The translations under genes and the position numbers were made by a program. The notes beneath the pieces are model-generated. The model did no database searches. It saw nothing but the letters and a program-made list of their open reading frames with translations, and was not told where the DNA came from. A stretch of DNA of 40,156 nucleotides from the NCBI GenBank assembly GCA_902598525.1, contig CACKBZ010000009.1, forward strand, positions 1-40,156, given 5' to 3'. Of the stretch, positions 1 through 8,012 are shown piece after piece. The first letter of the stretch is position 1. Each line of letters starts with the position of its first letter. Source of the DNA: an uncultured Bacteroidota bacterium. GTDB lineage: Bacteria > Bacteroidota > Bacteroidia > Flavobacteriales > Flavobacteriaceae.

Positions 1-52
1 ATTGTTAATAACTTTACTTAAAACATTGAATATCAGTGCTTTATGTTAAGAG

Positions 53-118
53 TTAGCATTCACAACAAGTGCAATCACATGAATTTTGACAATTACACTT
101 TACACAGTTACATTCCAT
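53..118 (-). CDS. Possible cysteine-rich micropeptide (21 aa), metallothionein-like or Cys leader peptide
   Basis: An ATG at 118 opens a 21-codon frame ending in TAA at 53-55. Nine of the 21 residues are cysteine (positions 3, 5, 8, 10, 14, 16, 18, 19, 21), as CNC, CNC, CDC and CTCCEC blocks. The DNA is not a simple tandem repeat, and both TGT and TGC codons are used. CxC spacing of this kind is typical of metal-thiolate proteins such as metallothioneins. A run of Cys codons could also be an attenuation leader for a gene beyond the window's left edge. The frame stays open upstream to a stop at 164-166, but without another ATG. No TAnnTTTG element lies upstream. It faces away from the tRNA. 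I do not recognise a known family, and whether it is translated is unproven. Confidence 0.4.
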   Translation of the reverse strand: MECNCVKCNCQNSCDCTCCEC

Positions 119-166
119 AATAAATTTTAAATCATGTAGAAGATAATGAAAATTTAAACTAGATTA

Positions 167-196
167 CTGAATAATTTAATTATATACATATTTTTG
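167..196 (+). promoter_or_regulatory. Bacteroidota-type promoter for tRNA-Arg
   Basis: TATTTTTG at 189-196 matches the TAnnTTTG -7 consensus exactly. CTG at 167-169, 19 nt upstream, is one base away from the TTG -33 element. The mature tRNA starts 9 nt after the -7 element. The same promoter could also serve the antiporter gene behind the tRNA. Confidence 0.5.
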
Positions 197-204
197 CAAT
201 TAAT

Positions 205-277
205 GGGCAATTAGTTCAACTGAATAGAACAGAAGATTACGGCTCTTCAGATGGGGGTTTGAGTCCTCCATTGCCCT
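205..277 (+). tRNA. tRNA-Arg(ACG)
   Basis: A full cloverleaf can be folded. Acceptor stem 205-211/270-276 has 7 perfect pairs. D stem is 214-217/227-230. Anticodon stem is 232-236/244-248, with loop 237-243 and anticodon ACG at 239-241. The variable loop has 4 nt. T stem is 253-257/265-269 with one G-U pair. CCA is not encoded. A20, C35 and G36, known arginine identity bases, are present. Oddities: position 19 is A (224 is A20; 223 is A19) instead of G, and position 56 (260) is U instead of C, so the elbow pair G19:C56 is exchanged for A19:U56. The discriminator would be U73, which is unusual for bacterial tRNA-Arg. A15-U48 (Levitt pair), U8-A14 and G18-U55 are intact. ACG would need A34-to-inosine editing to read CGN codons, which are rare beside AGA in this window. 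Confidence 0.85.
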
Positions 278-290
278 CTAATTTTAAATT

Positions 291-1232
291 TTGGATTTTT
301 TAGGTATTTTATTTGGTGTTATACTTCTTTCTCATGGTGGGGATTTACTTACTAAATCCTCTGTTGATTTATCATATAAGTTTTCTATTCCTAAAATAAT
401 TATTGGGATGACAGTTGTCTCATTTGCTACATCTGCTCCTGAGCTTATTGTAAGCTTAAATGCTACTTTAAATGGATTTTCAAGTTTTGCTCTTGGAAAT
501 GTAATAGGCTCAAATATTGCAAATATTGGATTGGTTCTTGGTATAATTATAATTATTTACCCTATAACATTACAGAACAGGTTTTATAATTCGGATTTTC
601 CAATTTTGATGATTTCAACGTTTTTATTTTATATTTTATTAACTACTGGTAGTAGAATTTCTAGAATTGAGGGAATAATACTCCTTGTATCAATTTGTGT
701 AATTCTTATCTATCTATTTATATATCAAAAAAAAAATATATCTGAGTTTTCAGATATAAATGATATATCAAGCATTTCAGTTCCTAAATCAGTTTTCTAT
801 GTATTCTTTAGTGGTTTACTTCTATGGCTTGGCTCTGAAACCTTGATTAAGTCTTCTATATCTGTTGCAAATGAATATGGAATATCAGAGAGGGTAATAA
901 GTATATCAATGGTTGCAATTGGGACAAGTATTCCTGAATTAGCTGCATCTGTTGTAGCATCAATAAAAAAGCAAAACGATCTTTCTATTGGAAATCTTAT
1001 AGGATCTAACATTTTTAATCTTCTTGTAGTAATCGGAATAACATCTACTGTCATGCCAATTGAAAAAATTGATTCTAAAATTATATTTAACGATATGTTA
1101 TGGGTAGTCTTTTTCTCAGCTTTAATTCTACCGTTAGCATATTTGAGTAGAAGGAATGTTTTAACAAGAAAAAAAGGGATTATTCTATTAATATTGTATT
1201 TAATTTTTATAATCCCTTTACTAGTAAATTAA
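291..1232 (+). CDS. yrbG: Calcium/sodium antiporter, YrbG (CaCA) family
   Basis: Inner-membrane cation/Ca2+ exchanger of 313 aa. The two inverted alpha repeats that form the transport site are visible: FATSAPE followed by GNVIGSN near residues 45-75, and GTSIPE followed by GNLIGSN near residues 208-240. Each is set among hydrophobic helices, about ten in total. Length matches YrbG-type proteins (~310-325 aa). The start is the TTG at 291: a TAA lies two codons upstream (285-287), the first ATG would remove the first helix, and the N-terminus aligns with the family by eye. It begins only 13 nt after the tRNA and probably shares its transcript. It converges with glutamine synthetase (10 nt between stops). 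Transported ion in this organism is inferred from the family. Confidence 0.9.
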   Translation: MDFLGILFGVILLSHGGDLLTKSSVDLSYKFSIPKIIIGMTVVSFATSAPELIVSLNATLNGFSSFALGNVIGSNIANIGLVLGIIIIIYPITLQNRFYNSDFPILMISTFLFYILLTTGSRISRIEGIILLVSICVILIYLFIYQKKNISEFSDINDISSISVPKSVFYVFFSGLLLWLGSETLIKSSISVANEYGISERVISISMVAIGTSIPELAASVVASIKKQNDLSIGNLIGSNIFNLLVVIGITSTVMPIEKIDSKIIFNDMLWVVFFSALILPLAYLSRRNVLTRKKGIILLILYLIFIIPLLVN

Positions 1233-1242
1233 GATTGTATAC

Positions 1243-2247
1243 TTAAGATGCGCCTTTAACTGTTTTTACAATTATTGCTGCCACTTTGTAGGGGTCAGCA
1301 TTTGAAGCTGGTCTTCTATCTTCCAACCATCCTTTCCAGCCACTTTCGACTGTCATTATAGGTATTCTAATAGATGCTCCTCTATCCGAAACCCCGTAGC
1401 TAAACTCTGTGATTGATTGTGTCTCATGATCACCTGTTAGTCTTTGATCATTGTAAGCACCATATACGGCAATACAGTCATCAACAACAGGTCTAAAAGA
1501 TTCACAGATTTTTTCATAAGTTTCTTTTGATCCACATGTTCTTAAAGTTGTATTTGAAAAATTTGCATGCATTCCAGATCCATTCCAATCTGTTGCTCCA
1601 AGAGGTTTTGGGTGATATTCAATTTTGATAGCATAGTCCTCAGCTATTCTCTCCAATAAATATCTTGCAACCCACATTTCATCACCAGCTTGTTGAGCTC
1701 CTTTTGCAAATGTTTGAAATTCCCATTGACCTGCTGCAACTTCAGCATTTGTACCTTCAACGTTGATTCCTGCCTCTAGACATACATCCAGGTGACGGTC
1801 CATTATTTCTCGTCCAAAAGTGTTAGCTCCACCAACAGAACAATAAAATTGCCCCTGAGGAGTTTGATCTTTTGGAAATCCTAAAGGTAAATTTGTTTCT
1901 GTATCCCAAAGAAAGTATTCTTGTTCAAAACCAAACCAAAAGTCATTATCACTATCATCAATAGTAGCTCTCCCATTTGATTCATGTGCAGATCCATCTG
2001 CATTTAATACTTCAGTCATTACTAGAAATCCGTTTTTTCTTTCAGGATCAGGATAAATTGCAACTGGTTTTAGAAGACAATCAGATGAACCACCTGGTGC
2101 CTGTAAAGTTGAGGATCCATCAAAAGACCACATTGGACAGCTAGAAAGTTTGCCGTCAAAATCAGAGACGACTTTAGTTTTACTTCTAAGGCTTTGAGTT
2201 GGTTTATAACCGTCAAGCCATATATATTCTAATTTAGATTTGCTCAT
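1243..2247 (-). CDS. glnII: Glutamine synthetase, type II (eukaryote-like)
   Basis: Cytosolic enzyme making glutamine from glutamate, ammonia and ATP. At 334 aa it is far shorter than GSI (~470) or GSIII (~700) and fits GSII. An N-terminal beta-Grasp region (about 1-100, with WSFDGSST) is followed by the catalytic domain: metal/substrate residues in FGFEQEYFLWD, NAEVAAGQWEFQ and NGSGMHANFSN, and the C-terminal DRRPASNADPY signature. Short GSII enzymes are found in Bacteroidota. The ATG at 2247 gives a standard N-terminus. It stands alone on the minus strand, divergent from purM across a 311-bp gap. Its partner GOGAT (gltB/gltD) lies 16 kb away in this window, and a shared upstream 10-mer is described under findings. 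The adenylylation site of GSI is not expected in this type. Confidence 0.93.
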   Translation of the reverse strand: MSKSKLEYIWLDGYKPTQSLRSKTKVVSDFDGKLSSCPMWSFDGSSTLQAPGGSSDCLLKPVAIYPDPERKNGFLVMTEVLNADGSAHESNGRATIDDSDNDFWFGFEQEYFLWDTETNLPLGFPKDQTPQGQFYCSVGGANTFGREIMDRHLDVCLEAGINVEGTNAEVAAGQWEFQTFAKGAQQAGDEMWVARYLLERIAEDYAIKIEYHPKPLGATDWNGSGMHANFSNTTLRTCGSKETYEKICESFRPVVDDCIAVYGAYNDQRLTGDHETQSITEFSYGVSDRGASIRIPIMTVESGWKGWLEDRRPASNADPYKVAAIIVKTVKGAS

Positions 2248-2397
2248 AATTATTTTATTTGTTGTTATACCAAATTAATTTTTTTAGATTTTTAGGGTTG
2301 TTGATAACCTCAATTTTAATGAACTTTTATTAATCTAATATTTTAATTAAAAAAAATTATTAAATACATATAAAATTGTATGAAAAATTGAGAAAAA

Positions 2398-2417
2398 TAC
2401 ATTGTTATATAACATTG
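2398..2417. promoter_or_regulatory. Candidate operator: palindrome with ACATTG repeats
   Basis: The perfect 12-nt palindrome TGTTATATAACA (2403-2414) sits midway (about 150 bp) between the glnII and purM starts and is framed by two ACATTG copies. The 10-mer TACATTGTTA here (2398-2407) recurs on the minus strand at 24330-24339 upstream of gltB. AT-rich palindromes can arise by chance, so regulator binding is only inferred. Confidence 0.3.
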
Positions 2418-2530
2418 AGTTTTTCATTTAACAAATTCATTATCAGTATTAAAAACCTATTAACTAAATTATATTATTAAAAAATTTTAAGCTTAATAGT
2501 TAATGGTGAATTATTAAAAACTTATTAAGA

Positions 2531-2549
2531 TTTTTTTTTGATAACTTTG
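2531..2549 (+). promoter_or_regulatory. purM promoter: T9 tract plus TAnnTTTG -7 element
   Basis: TAACTTTG at 2542-2549 matches TAnnTTTG exactly, 9 nt before the purM ATG. It is preceded by nine T's and GA. The 19-nt block is the same at 18 of 19 positions as the block upstream of secA (27869-27887, minus). No TTG -33 element is seen at the usual distance. The expected transcript would have a leader of only a few nucleotides. Confidence 0.55.
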
Positions 2550-2558
2550 CTGGGAATA

Positions 2559-3725
2559 ATGACCAATAGATACAAATTAAGAGGTGTTTCTTCTGATAAA
2601 GAAGATGTCCATAATGCAATAAAAAAATATGATAAAGGTCTATATCCTAAAGCCTTTTGTAAAATCCTTCCTGATTTAATTTCAAATTCAGACGATCATG
2701 CTTTAATTATTCACTCAGATGGTGCTGGGACCAAATCATCTCTTGCATATATTTATTGGAAAGAAACTGGAGATAATTCAGTATGGAAAGATATTGCTCA
2801 AGATTCAATTGTGATGAATCTCGATGATGTAGCTTGTGTAGGGGCTATTGATAATATTGTAATTTCTTCTACGATAGGACGAAATAAAAATAAAATTCCA
2901 GGAGAGGTGATCTCTCATATAATATCAGGGACAGATGAAATCTTAAAGTATTACAGAGGATTAGGAATAAATATTCATAGTGGTGGAGGCGAGACAGCTG
3001 ATGTAGGTGACCTAGTAAGAACAATAGTAGTAGATTCTTGTATGACTGTTAGAATAAAAAAAAATCAAATAATTAATAATTCGAATATAAAAGCTGGAGA
3101 TGTTATTGTTGGCTTATGCTCTTCTGGAATTTCATCGTATGAAAAAGAATATAACTCAGGAATAGGGAGTAATGGACTTACATCCGCTAGACATGATGTG
3201 CTTTCGAAGTACATTAAAACAAAATATCCTGAATCATTTGATAACGAGCTCCCTGAAAATCTAGCTTATTGTGGTTCAAAAAGGTTAACTGATAAATTAG
3301 ATGGGTTCGATATGGATATCGGAAAAATGCTTTTGTCTCCAACAAGGTCATATGCACCTCTTTTAAAATTAATTTTCGATAAAATTGGAAGAAATGAAAT
3401 ACATGGTATTATTCATTGTACAGGAGGTGGTCAAACAAAAATTCTTCATTTTATTGATAATTTACATATAATTAAGAATAATCTTTTTGAAATACCACCA
3501 ATTTTTAGATTAATCATGGAGGAGTCGGATACTGATCCAAAAGAAATGTATAAGGTTTTTAATATGGGGCATAGGATGGAGATTTATTTAGAGCCAAAAA
3601 ATGCGTCTAAAGTTATTGATTTATCAAAATCAGTTGGAATAGATGCTAAAATAATTGGAGAAGTAAATGAATCAGACGTTAAGAAACTAAGTATTCATTC
3701 AGAATTAGGTAATTTTGATTATTAA
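2559..3725 (+). CDS. purM: Phosphoribosylformylglycinamidine cyclo-ligase (AIR synthetase), Bacteroidota type
   Basis: Purine biosynthesis step 5: ATP-dependent ring closure of FGAM to AIR in the cytosol. The 388-aa product has the N-terminal [15 protein letters not shown] block, the glycine-rich [12 protein letters not shown] nucleotide/substrate segment near residues 55-65, and [14 protein letters not shown] near residue 145, followed by the C-terminal half of the PurM fold. It is longer than the ~345-aa proteobacterial enzyme; the ~390-aa form is the one seen in Flavobacteriia. An in-frame TTG at 2538 would add seven residues, but the ATG at 2559 gives the family N-terminus and lies downstream of the -7 element. 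First gene of a tight operon, 8 nt before prfA. Confidence 0.93.
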   Translation: MTNRYKLRGVSSDKEDVHNAIKKYDKGLYPKAFCKILPDLISNSDDHALIIHSDGAGTKSSLAYIYWKETGDNSVWKDIAQDSIVMNLDDVACVGAIDNIVISSTIGRNKNKIPGEVISHIISGTDEILKYYRGLGINIHSGGGETADVGDLVRTIVVDSCMTVRIKKNQIINNSNIKAGDVIVGLCSSGISSYEKEYNSGIGSNGLTSARHDVLSKYIKTKYPESFDNELPENLAYCGSKRLTDKLDGFDMDIGKMLLSPTRSYAPLLKLIFDKIGRNEIHGIIHCTGGGQTKILHFIDNLHIIKNNLFEIPPIFRLIMEESDTDPKEMYKVFNMGHRMEIYLEPKNASKVIDLSKSVGIDAKIIGEVNESDVKKLSIHSELGNFDY

Positions 3726-3733
3726 AATTCATA

Positions 3734-4810
3734 ATGCTTACAGATAGAATCGATATAGTAAAAAAAAGATATGATGAGATATATCAAATGATTAGCAATC
3801 CAGAAATTATTGCTGACCAAAAAAAATATATTGAGTTAAATAAAGAGTTAAAAGAATTAAGTGTTCTTGTAAATAAAGGAAAGCTATACAAAGAAGCAAT
3901 AAATCAAAAAGATGAAGCAGAGGATTATATAAAATCTTCTAATGACACAGATATGATTGAGATGGCAAAAGAACAATTAGAAATCTCAAAAAAATCAATA
4001 GAAAAACTTGAGGATGAGATTAAAATTCTTTTAATACCTAAAGATCCAGATGATGCAAAAAATGTTTTAGTAGAAATTAGAGCAGGAACTGGTGGAGATG
4101 AAGCAAGTATTTTTGCAGGTGACTTATTTAGAATGTATACAAAATTTGCTCAAGATAAAAAATGGAATTTGAGTGTAGTTGATACTAGCGAGGGAACAGC
4201 AGGAGGATTTAAAGAGGTTATATTTGAAATATCAGGCGAGGATGTATATGGGGAATTAAAATATGAATCCGGAGTTCATAGGGTTCAAAGAGTACCTCAA
4301 ACTGAAACTCAAGGAAGAGTTCATACATCTGCTGCAACTGTAATGGTTCTTCCTGAAGCCGAAGAATTTGATGTTGAAATTAATATGAATGAGGTAAGAG
4401 TTGACTACTTCTGTTCATCTGGTCCGGGAGGTCAATCAGTTAATACTACATACTCAGCGGTCAGGTTAACTCATGAGCCTACAGGAGTTGTAGCCCAATG
4501 TCAAGATCAAAAATCTCAACATAAAAACAAAGAAAAGGCTATGAAAGTTCTAAGATCAAGACTATATGAGATTGAGCTTAACAAAAGGATGGAGTCTGAT
4601 TCCAAAAAGAGAAATGAGCTAGTAAAGTCAGGAGACAGATCCGCTAAAATTAGAACATATAATTATCCTCAAGGAAGAGTTACAGATCATAGAATTGGTT
4701 TAACACTTTATGACCTTCCAAAAATTATAGACGGAGATGTCTCAAAACTTATTGATGAGATTAAATTATATATCAATACTGAGAGACTTAAAGAAGCTGG
4801 AGAAGTATGA
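3734..4810 (+). CDS. prfA: Peptide chain release factor 1
   Basis: Class I release factor that reads UAA and UAG in the ribosomal A site and triggers peptidyl-tRNA hydrolysis. At 358 aa it has normal RF1 length. The codon-recognition tripeptide is P188-Q189-T190 (the P-x-T form that marks RF1 rather than RF2's SPF), and the catalytic GGQ is at 232-234 within [12 protein letters not shown]. The N-terminal ~100 residues are helical/coiled-coil, as expected for domain 1. It starts 8 nt after purM and its stop overlaps the pyrF ATG by 4 nt (ATGA), so translational coupling is likely. Genes in the window end in TAA, TAG and TGA, so both release factors must be needed. Confidence 0.97.
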   Translation: MLTDRIDIVKKRYDEIYQMISNPEIIADQKKYIELNKELKELSVLVNKGKLYKEAINQKDEAEDYIKSSNDTDMIEMAKEQLEISKKSIEKLEDEIKILLIPKDPDDAKNVLVEIRAGTGGDEASIFAGDLFRMYTKFAQDKKWNLSVVDTSEGTAGGFKEVIFEISGEDVYGELKYESGVHRVQRVPQTETQGRVHTSAATVMVLPEAEEFDVEINMNEVRVDYFCSSGPGGQSVNTTYSAVRLTHEPTGVVAQCQDQKSQHKNKEKAMKVLRSRLYEIELNKRMESDSKKRNELVKSGDRSAKIRTYNYPQGRVTDHRIGLTLYDLPKIIDGDVSKLIDEIKLYINTERLKEAGEV

Positions 4811-5634
4811 TTCGGAATAAATTACATGATCAAATAAATTATAAGAAATCATTTCTTTGTATTGGTCTTGATATTGATAAAGATAAAATCCCTAAATCAC
4901 TTTTAAAATTTGATGATCCTATCTTTGAATTTGCTAAGAGAATTATTGACTCAACAAATCAGTATGCTATCGCCTATAAACCTAATATTGCTTTTTTTGA
5001 GGCTTATGGTGCAGATGGATTTAAATCTCTAAAAAAAATAGTAAACTATCTTAATCAAAGTTATCCTGAAATATTGACTATAGCCGATGCTAAAAGAGGT
5101 GATATTGGAAATACGTCAAAAATGTATGCTAACGCATTTTTAAAAGAACTCAACTTTGATTCAATAACTGTATCACCATACATGGGTTATGACTCTGTTG
5201 AACCTTTTTTAAGTATTGAAGATAAGTTAGTCTTTCTACTTACATTAACCTCAAATAATGGCTCAAATGATTTTCAGGAACTTGATATAGATGATAACAA
5301 TAAGCTCTATCAAAAAGTAATAGAAATTTCAAAAACTTGGAAAAACAGTAATAGAATTATGTATGTAGTTGGTGCAAAAAATACTAAAGAGATTCTTAAA
5401 ATTAGAAGAATGGTTCCTAACTCTTATCTTCTAATCCCGGGGGTTGGCGCTCAAGGAGGTAATATGACAGAAATTTGTAAATATGGTTTAGATAAAAATT
5501 TAAAATTGATTATAAACTCCACAAGATCAATTATTTATGCATCAGTTAATGATGATTTTGCCCAATCTGCTGCAAATGAAGCTAAAAAAATTCAAGTTGA
5601 GATGGAGAAGAATATAAATGCATTAAAATTATGA
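4807..5634 (+). CDS. pyrF: Orotidine 5'-phosphate decarboxylase
   Basis: Last step of UMP synthesis, decarboxylating OMP. The 275-aa sequence is the longer, type 2 form of the enzyme: FLCIGLDID near residue 17 opens the barrel, the catalytic lysine network is in [12 protein letters not shown] (K96), and the phosphate-gripper region is [12 protein letters not shown] near residue 210. The ATG overlaps the prfA stop (ATGA), and its own stop overlaps the next gene in the same way, so the operon reads as a coupled unit linking purine (purM) and pyrimidine synthesis with termination of translation. Confidence 0.95.
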   Translation: MIRNKLHDQINYKKSFLCIGLDIDKDKIPKSLLKFDDPIFEFAKRIIDSTNQYAIAYKPNIAFFEAYGADGFKSLKKIVNYLNQSYPEILTIADAKRGDIGNTSKMYANAFLKELNFDSITVSPYMGYDSVEPFLSIEDKLVFLLTLTSNNGSNDFQELDIDDNNKLYQKVIEISKTWKNSNRIMYVVGAKNTKEILKIRRMVPNSYLLIPGVGAQGGNMTEICKYGLDKNLKLIINSTRSIIYASVNDDFAQSAANEAKKIQVEMEKNINALKL

Positions 5635-6416
5635 TTCATTACACTAAATTTCTGTGTAAAAATAAAGATGCAGATTGGATTACTTTTGTTCATGGAGCAG
5701 GAGGTAGTTCAACAATATGGTTTAAACAAATAAAATATTTTTCAAAAAAATATAATTTATTACTACTTGATTTAAGAGGCCATGGTAAATCAAAATCAAT
5801 TCCAATTAATCCATTTAAGAAAAAATATACATTCAATTCAATAACTAATGACATTCTTGAAGTAATAAATGCTGAAAAAATAAAAAAATCCCATTTTGTT
5901 GGTATTTCGTTAGGATCAATTTTGATTAGAAATTTTGCTGAAAGAAATCCTTCAAGAGTAAAAAGTCTCATAATGGGCGGAGCAATAATGAAGTTAAATT
6001 TTAGGTCGAAGGTTCTTATGTTTTTAGGTAATTCTACGAAATCAATTTTACCATATATGTGGATATATAAGCTCTTCGCATTTATTGTAATGCCGAATAA
6101 TAACCATAGAGAATCTAGACTTTTATTTGTTGAGGATGCAAAAAAGCTTTATCAAAAAGAGTTTAAAAGATGGTTTCAATTAACTGCCGAATTAGTCCCC
6201 TTATTAAAATTCTTCAGACAAATAGATATAAAAATTCCAACCTATTACATTATGGGTGATCAGGACTATATGTTTTTACCATCAGTTAAGGAAATAGTAA
6301 AAAATCATAAAAATTCAAAGCTATTTGTCATACCTGATTGTGGACATGTAGTAAATGTTGAAAAGTCTAATATTTTTAATGTAAAGATGTTTGAGTTTAT
6401 AAATAACAGTAGCTAA
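5631..6416 (+). CDS. Alpha/beta hydrolase, substrate unknown
   Basis: A 261-aa alpha/beta-hydrolase-fold protein. HGAGGSSTIW near residue 20 forms the oxyanion-hole strand. LLDLRGHGKS is the typical second block. The nucleophile serine sits in VGISLGSIL (near residue 94, GxSxG). The acid is probably D in MGDQDYMF near 210, and the histidine is in DCGHVVNVE near 239. No signal peptide, so cytosolic. It is the last gene of the purM operon, overlapping pyrF by 4 nt, and its stop overlaps the stop of the convergent amidohydrolase gene by 4 nt. Substrate (ester, thioester, lactone) cannot be told from sequence. Confidence 0.85.
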   Translation: MIHYTKFLCKNKDADWITFVHGAGGSSTIWFKQIKYFSKKYNLLLLDLRGHGKSKSIPINPFKKKYTFNSITNDILEVINAEKIKKSHFVGISLGSILIRNFAERNPSRVKSLIMGGAIMKLNFRSKVLMFLGNSTKSILPYMWIYKLFAFIVMPNNNHRESRLLFVEDAKKLYQKEFKRWFQLTAELVPLLKFFRQIDIKIPTYYIMGDQDYMFLPSVKEIVKNHKNSKLFVIPDCGHVVNVEKSNIFNVKMFEFINNSS

Positions 6417-8011
6417 TCTATAATTTCACCTTTCTTTGATGTCAGATTTATCTTCTGTCCAGGTTGGTATATTTCGTAGTTTAATTCATCTTTTCTTTTT
6501 TTGACCATTCTTTTTACATCTTCTAATAGAAGTTTTGAATTATATACAATACCATCCTTGATTGTATAGTTTATACCTCCAACTCTTTCTACTTCATTAT
6601 CTTCATTAAGCTTTATTGCTCCTGTACCATATAAAACTTTAAGATTTTCAAGGGGATTTTCTTCAACAAGGATAAGATCAGCTTTTTTACCTATTTCTAT
6701 TGAACCAATTTCATCATCCATATCCAATGCCTCTGCACCTTTTAATGTAGCTGACATTATAACTTCTAATGGATGGAATCCTGCTTCTCTTAATAACTCC
6801 AACTCTCTTATATAAGCAAATCCATATAGTTGAAAAATAAAACCAGAATCTGATCCAACAGTTACTCGTCCTCCTCTATTTTTATATTCATTAACAAAGC
6901 TCATCCATAAATTAAAATTCTTTTTCCAAGCAACTTCTTGCTCTGTACCCCAAAAATGCCAATATGATCCATGGGATATCCTGCTAGGTTGATAAAATTC
7001 CCATAAGCTTGGTAAAGTATATTCTTCATGCCACTCAGCTCTTCTTGCTCTTTGAAGATCTCTACTAGCTTCATATATATTAAAAGTTGGATCTAATGTA
7101 AAATCCAATTCAATTAATTCATTCATAACATTATTCCAATGATCTGATCCAGGTTTTGCAGCTTGTCTCCATAATTTTCCAGCTTCTTCAAATCTATGCT
7201 GTTCATTAGAGTAATTGTAATCATATGGGTAGTCCTGAACTAACTTATCATCAAAGAGTGCCTCTGGTAGACCATACCAATGTTCCATTGAGGTCAAGCC
7301 TGCTCTTGCAGAATTTAATACATTCCATCTTACTACATTTAATTGAGCATGATGCATTGCTGATCCAAGTCCTAATAAATTATTTTCATCTAAAGCTGCA
7401 ATCATTATATCAGGCTCAGCTCCAAAAAACTTAATACCATCTGCACCTTTCTTAGCATTAAACCTGACCCATTCTCTAGCTTGATCGGGATTACTTATTT
7501 CATTAGTGTAACCTGACCCAAAACTTGAATAAATAACAAGTCTTGGCGCAATAATTTCATTTTTAATACTCTTATTCTTTAAATCTAGACTAAAGTCAAT
7601 GCCTCTTCCTCCAGGCTCTCTTACTGTTGTGACACCATGTGCTAGCCAAAGTTTAAAAACATAGTCAGGTTCAGCTCCTTGAGCAACTCCTCCAATATGA
7701 CCATGCATATCGATGAATCCAGGAAGAACATACATTCCATTAGCTTCAATTTCATGTCCACCTTTTATAAGTTTAGGTCTTCTACGCTCATTGATTTCAA
7801 CTCCAGGATAACCCACACTTTTAATAGACTTAATAATATTTTTCTCTATTACAATATCAACTGGTCCTAATGGTGGACTTCCATTCCCGTTAATTAAGGT
7901 TACTCCTCTTATTATCAATTGCTCAAAAGGTCCTTCTGAAAGATCTTTTTCTTGAGAGCTTAGATTAAAAGAAAATAAAATACATAGTGTAAGTAACAGA
8001 ATCCTTTTCAT
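6413..8011 (-). CDS. Secreted amidohydrolase family protein
   Basis: Metal-dependent hydrolase of 532 aa with an N-terminal signal peptide (MKRILLLTLC hydrophobic core, then LSSQ as a probable cleavage region), so it is exported. The amidohydrolase (imidazolonepropionase/prolidase-like) features run in order: small beta domain with GNGSPPLGPVDIVIE, metal-binding H-x-H in GFIDMHGH, a possible carboxylated lysine in GADGIKFFG, metal histidines in MHHAQLN and TSMEHWYG, and the final metal aspartate in VTVGSDSG. IEIGKKADLILVEENPL is the standard closing strand of the composite domain. It follows crcB with a 1-nt gap. Substrate unknown; cyclic amide or dipeptide hydrolysis would fit the family. 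Confidence 0.85.
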   Translation of the reverse strand: MKRILLLTLCILFSFNLSSQEKDLSEGPFEQLIIRGVTLINGNGSPPLGPVDIVIEKNIIKSIKSVGYPGVEINERRRPKLIKGGHEIEANGMYVLPGFIDMHGHIGGVAQGAEPDYVFKLWLAHGVTTVREPGGRGIDFSLDLKNKSIKNEIIAPRLVIYSSFGSGYTNEISNPDQAREWVRFNAKKGADGIKFFGAEPDIMIAALDENNLLGLGSAMHHAQLNVVRWNVLNSARAGLTSMEHWYGLPEALFDDKLVQDYPYDYNYSNEQHRFEEAGKLWRQAAKPGSDHWNNVMNELIELDFTLDPTFNIYEASRDLQRARRAEWHEEYTLPSLWEFYQPSRISHGSYWHFWGTEQEVAWKKNFNLWMSFVNEYKNRGGRVTVGSDSGFIFQLYGFAYIRELELLREAGFHPLEVIMSATLKGAEALDMDDEIGSIEIGKKADLILVEENPLENLKVLYGTGAIKLNEDNEVERVGGINYTIKDGIVYNSKLLLEDVKRMVKKRKDELNYEIYQPGQKINLTSKKGEIID

Positions 8012-8012
8012 T

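Larger units (their letters stand above)
2248..2558. other. AT-rich intergenic region between glnII and purM
   Basis: 311 bp with no supported gene. It holds the divergent control regions of glnII and purM. Visible items: a 12-nt perfect palindrome TGTTATATAACA at 2403-2414 flanked by direct repeats of ACATTG (2399-2404 and 2412-2417), a weak 5-bp hairpin around 2295-2310, a near-match TTAATTTG about 23 nt before the glnII ATG on the minus strand, and the purM -7 element at 2542-2549. The rest is low-complexity A/T sequence. Confidence 0.6.

Noticed and set aside
797-1054. Minus-strand frame opposite the antiporter gene
   Set aside because: Antisense to conserved alpha-repeat codons; no independent evidence.
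2538-2558. Upstream TTG start for purM
   Set aside because: It would place the -7 element inside the coding region; the ATG at 2559 gives the usual N-terminus.
6413-8011. Amidohydrolase and M28/M14 peptidases as type IX secretion cargo
   Set aside because: Signal peptides are present, but none shows a C-terminal sorting domain; ordinary Sec export is the simpler reading.
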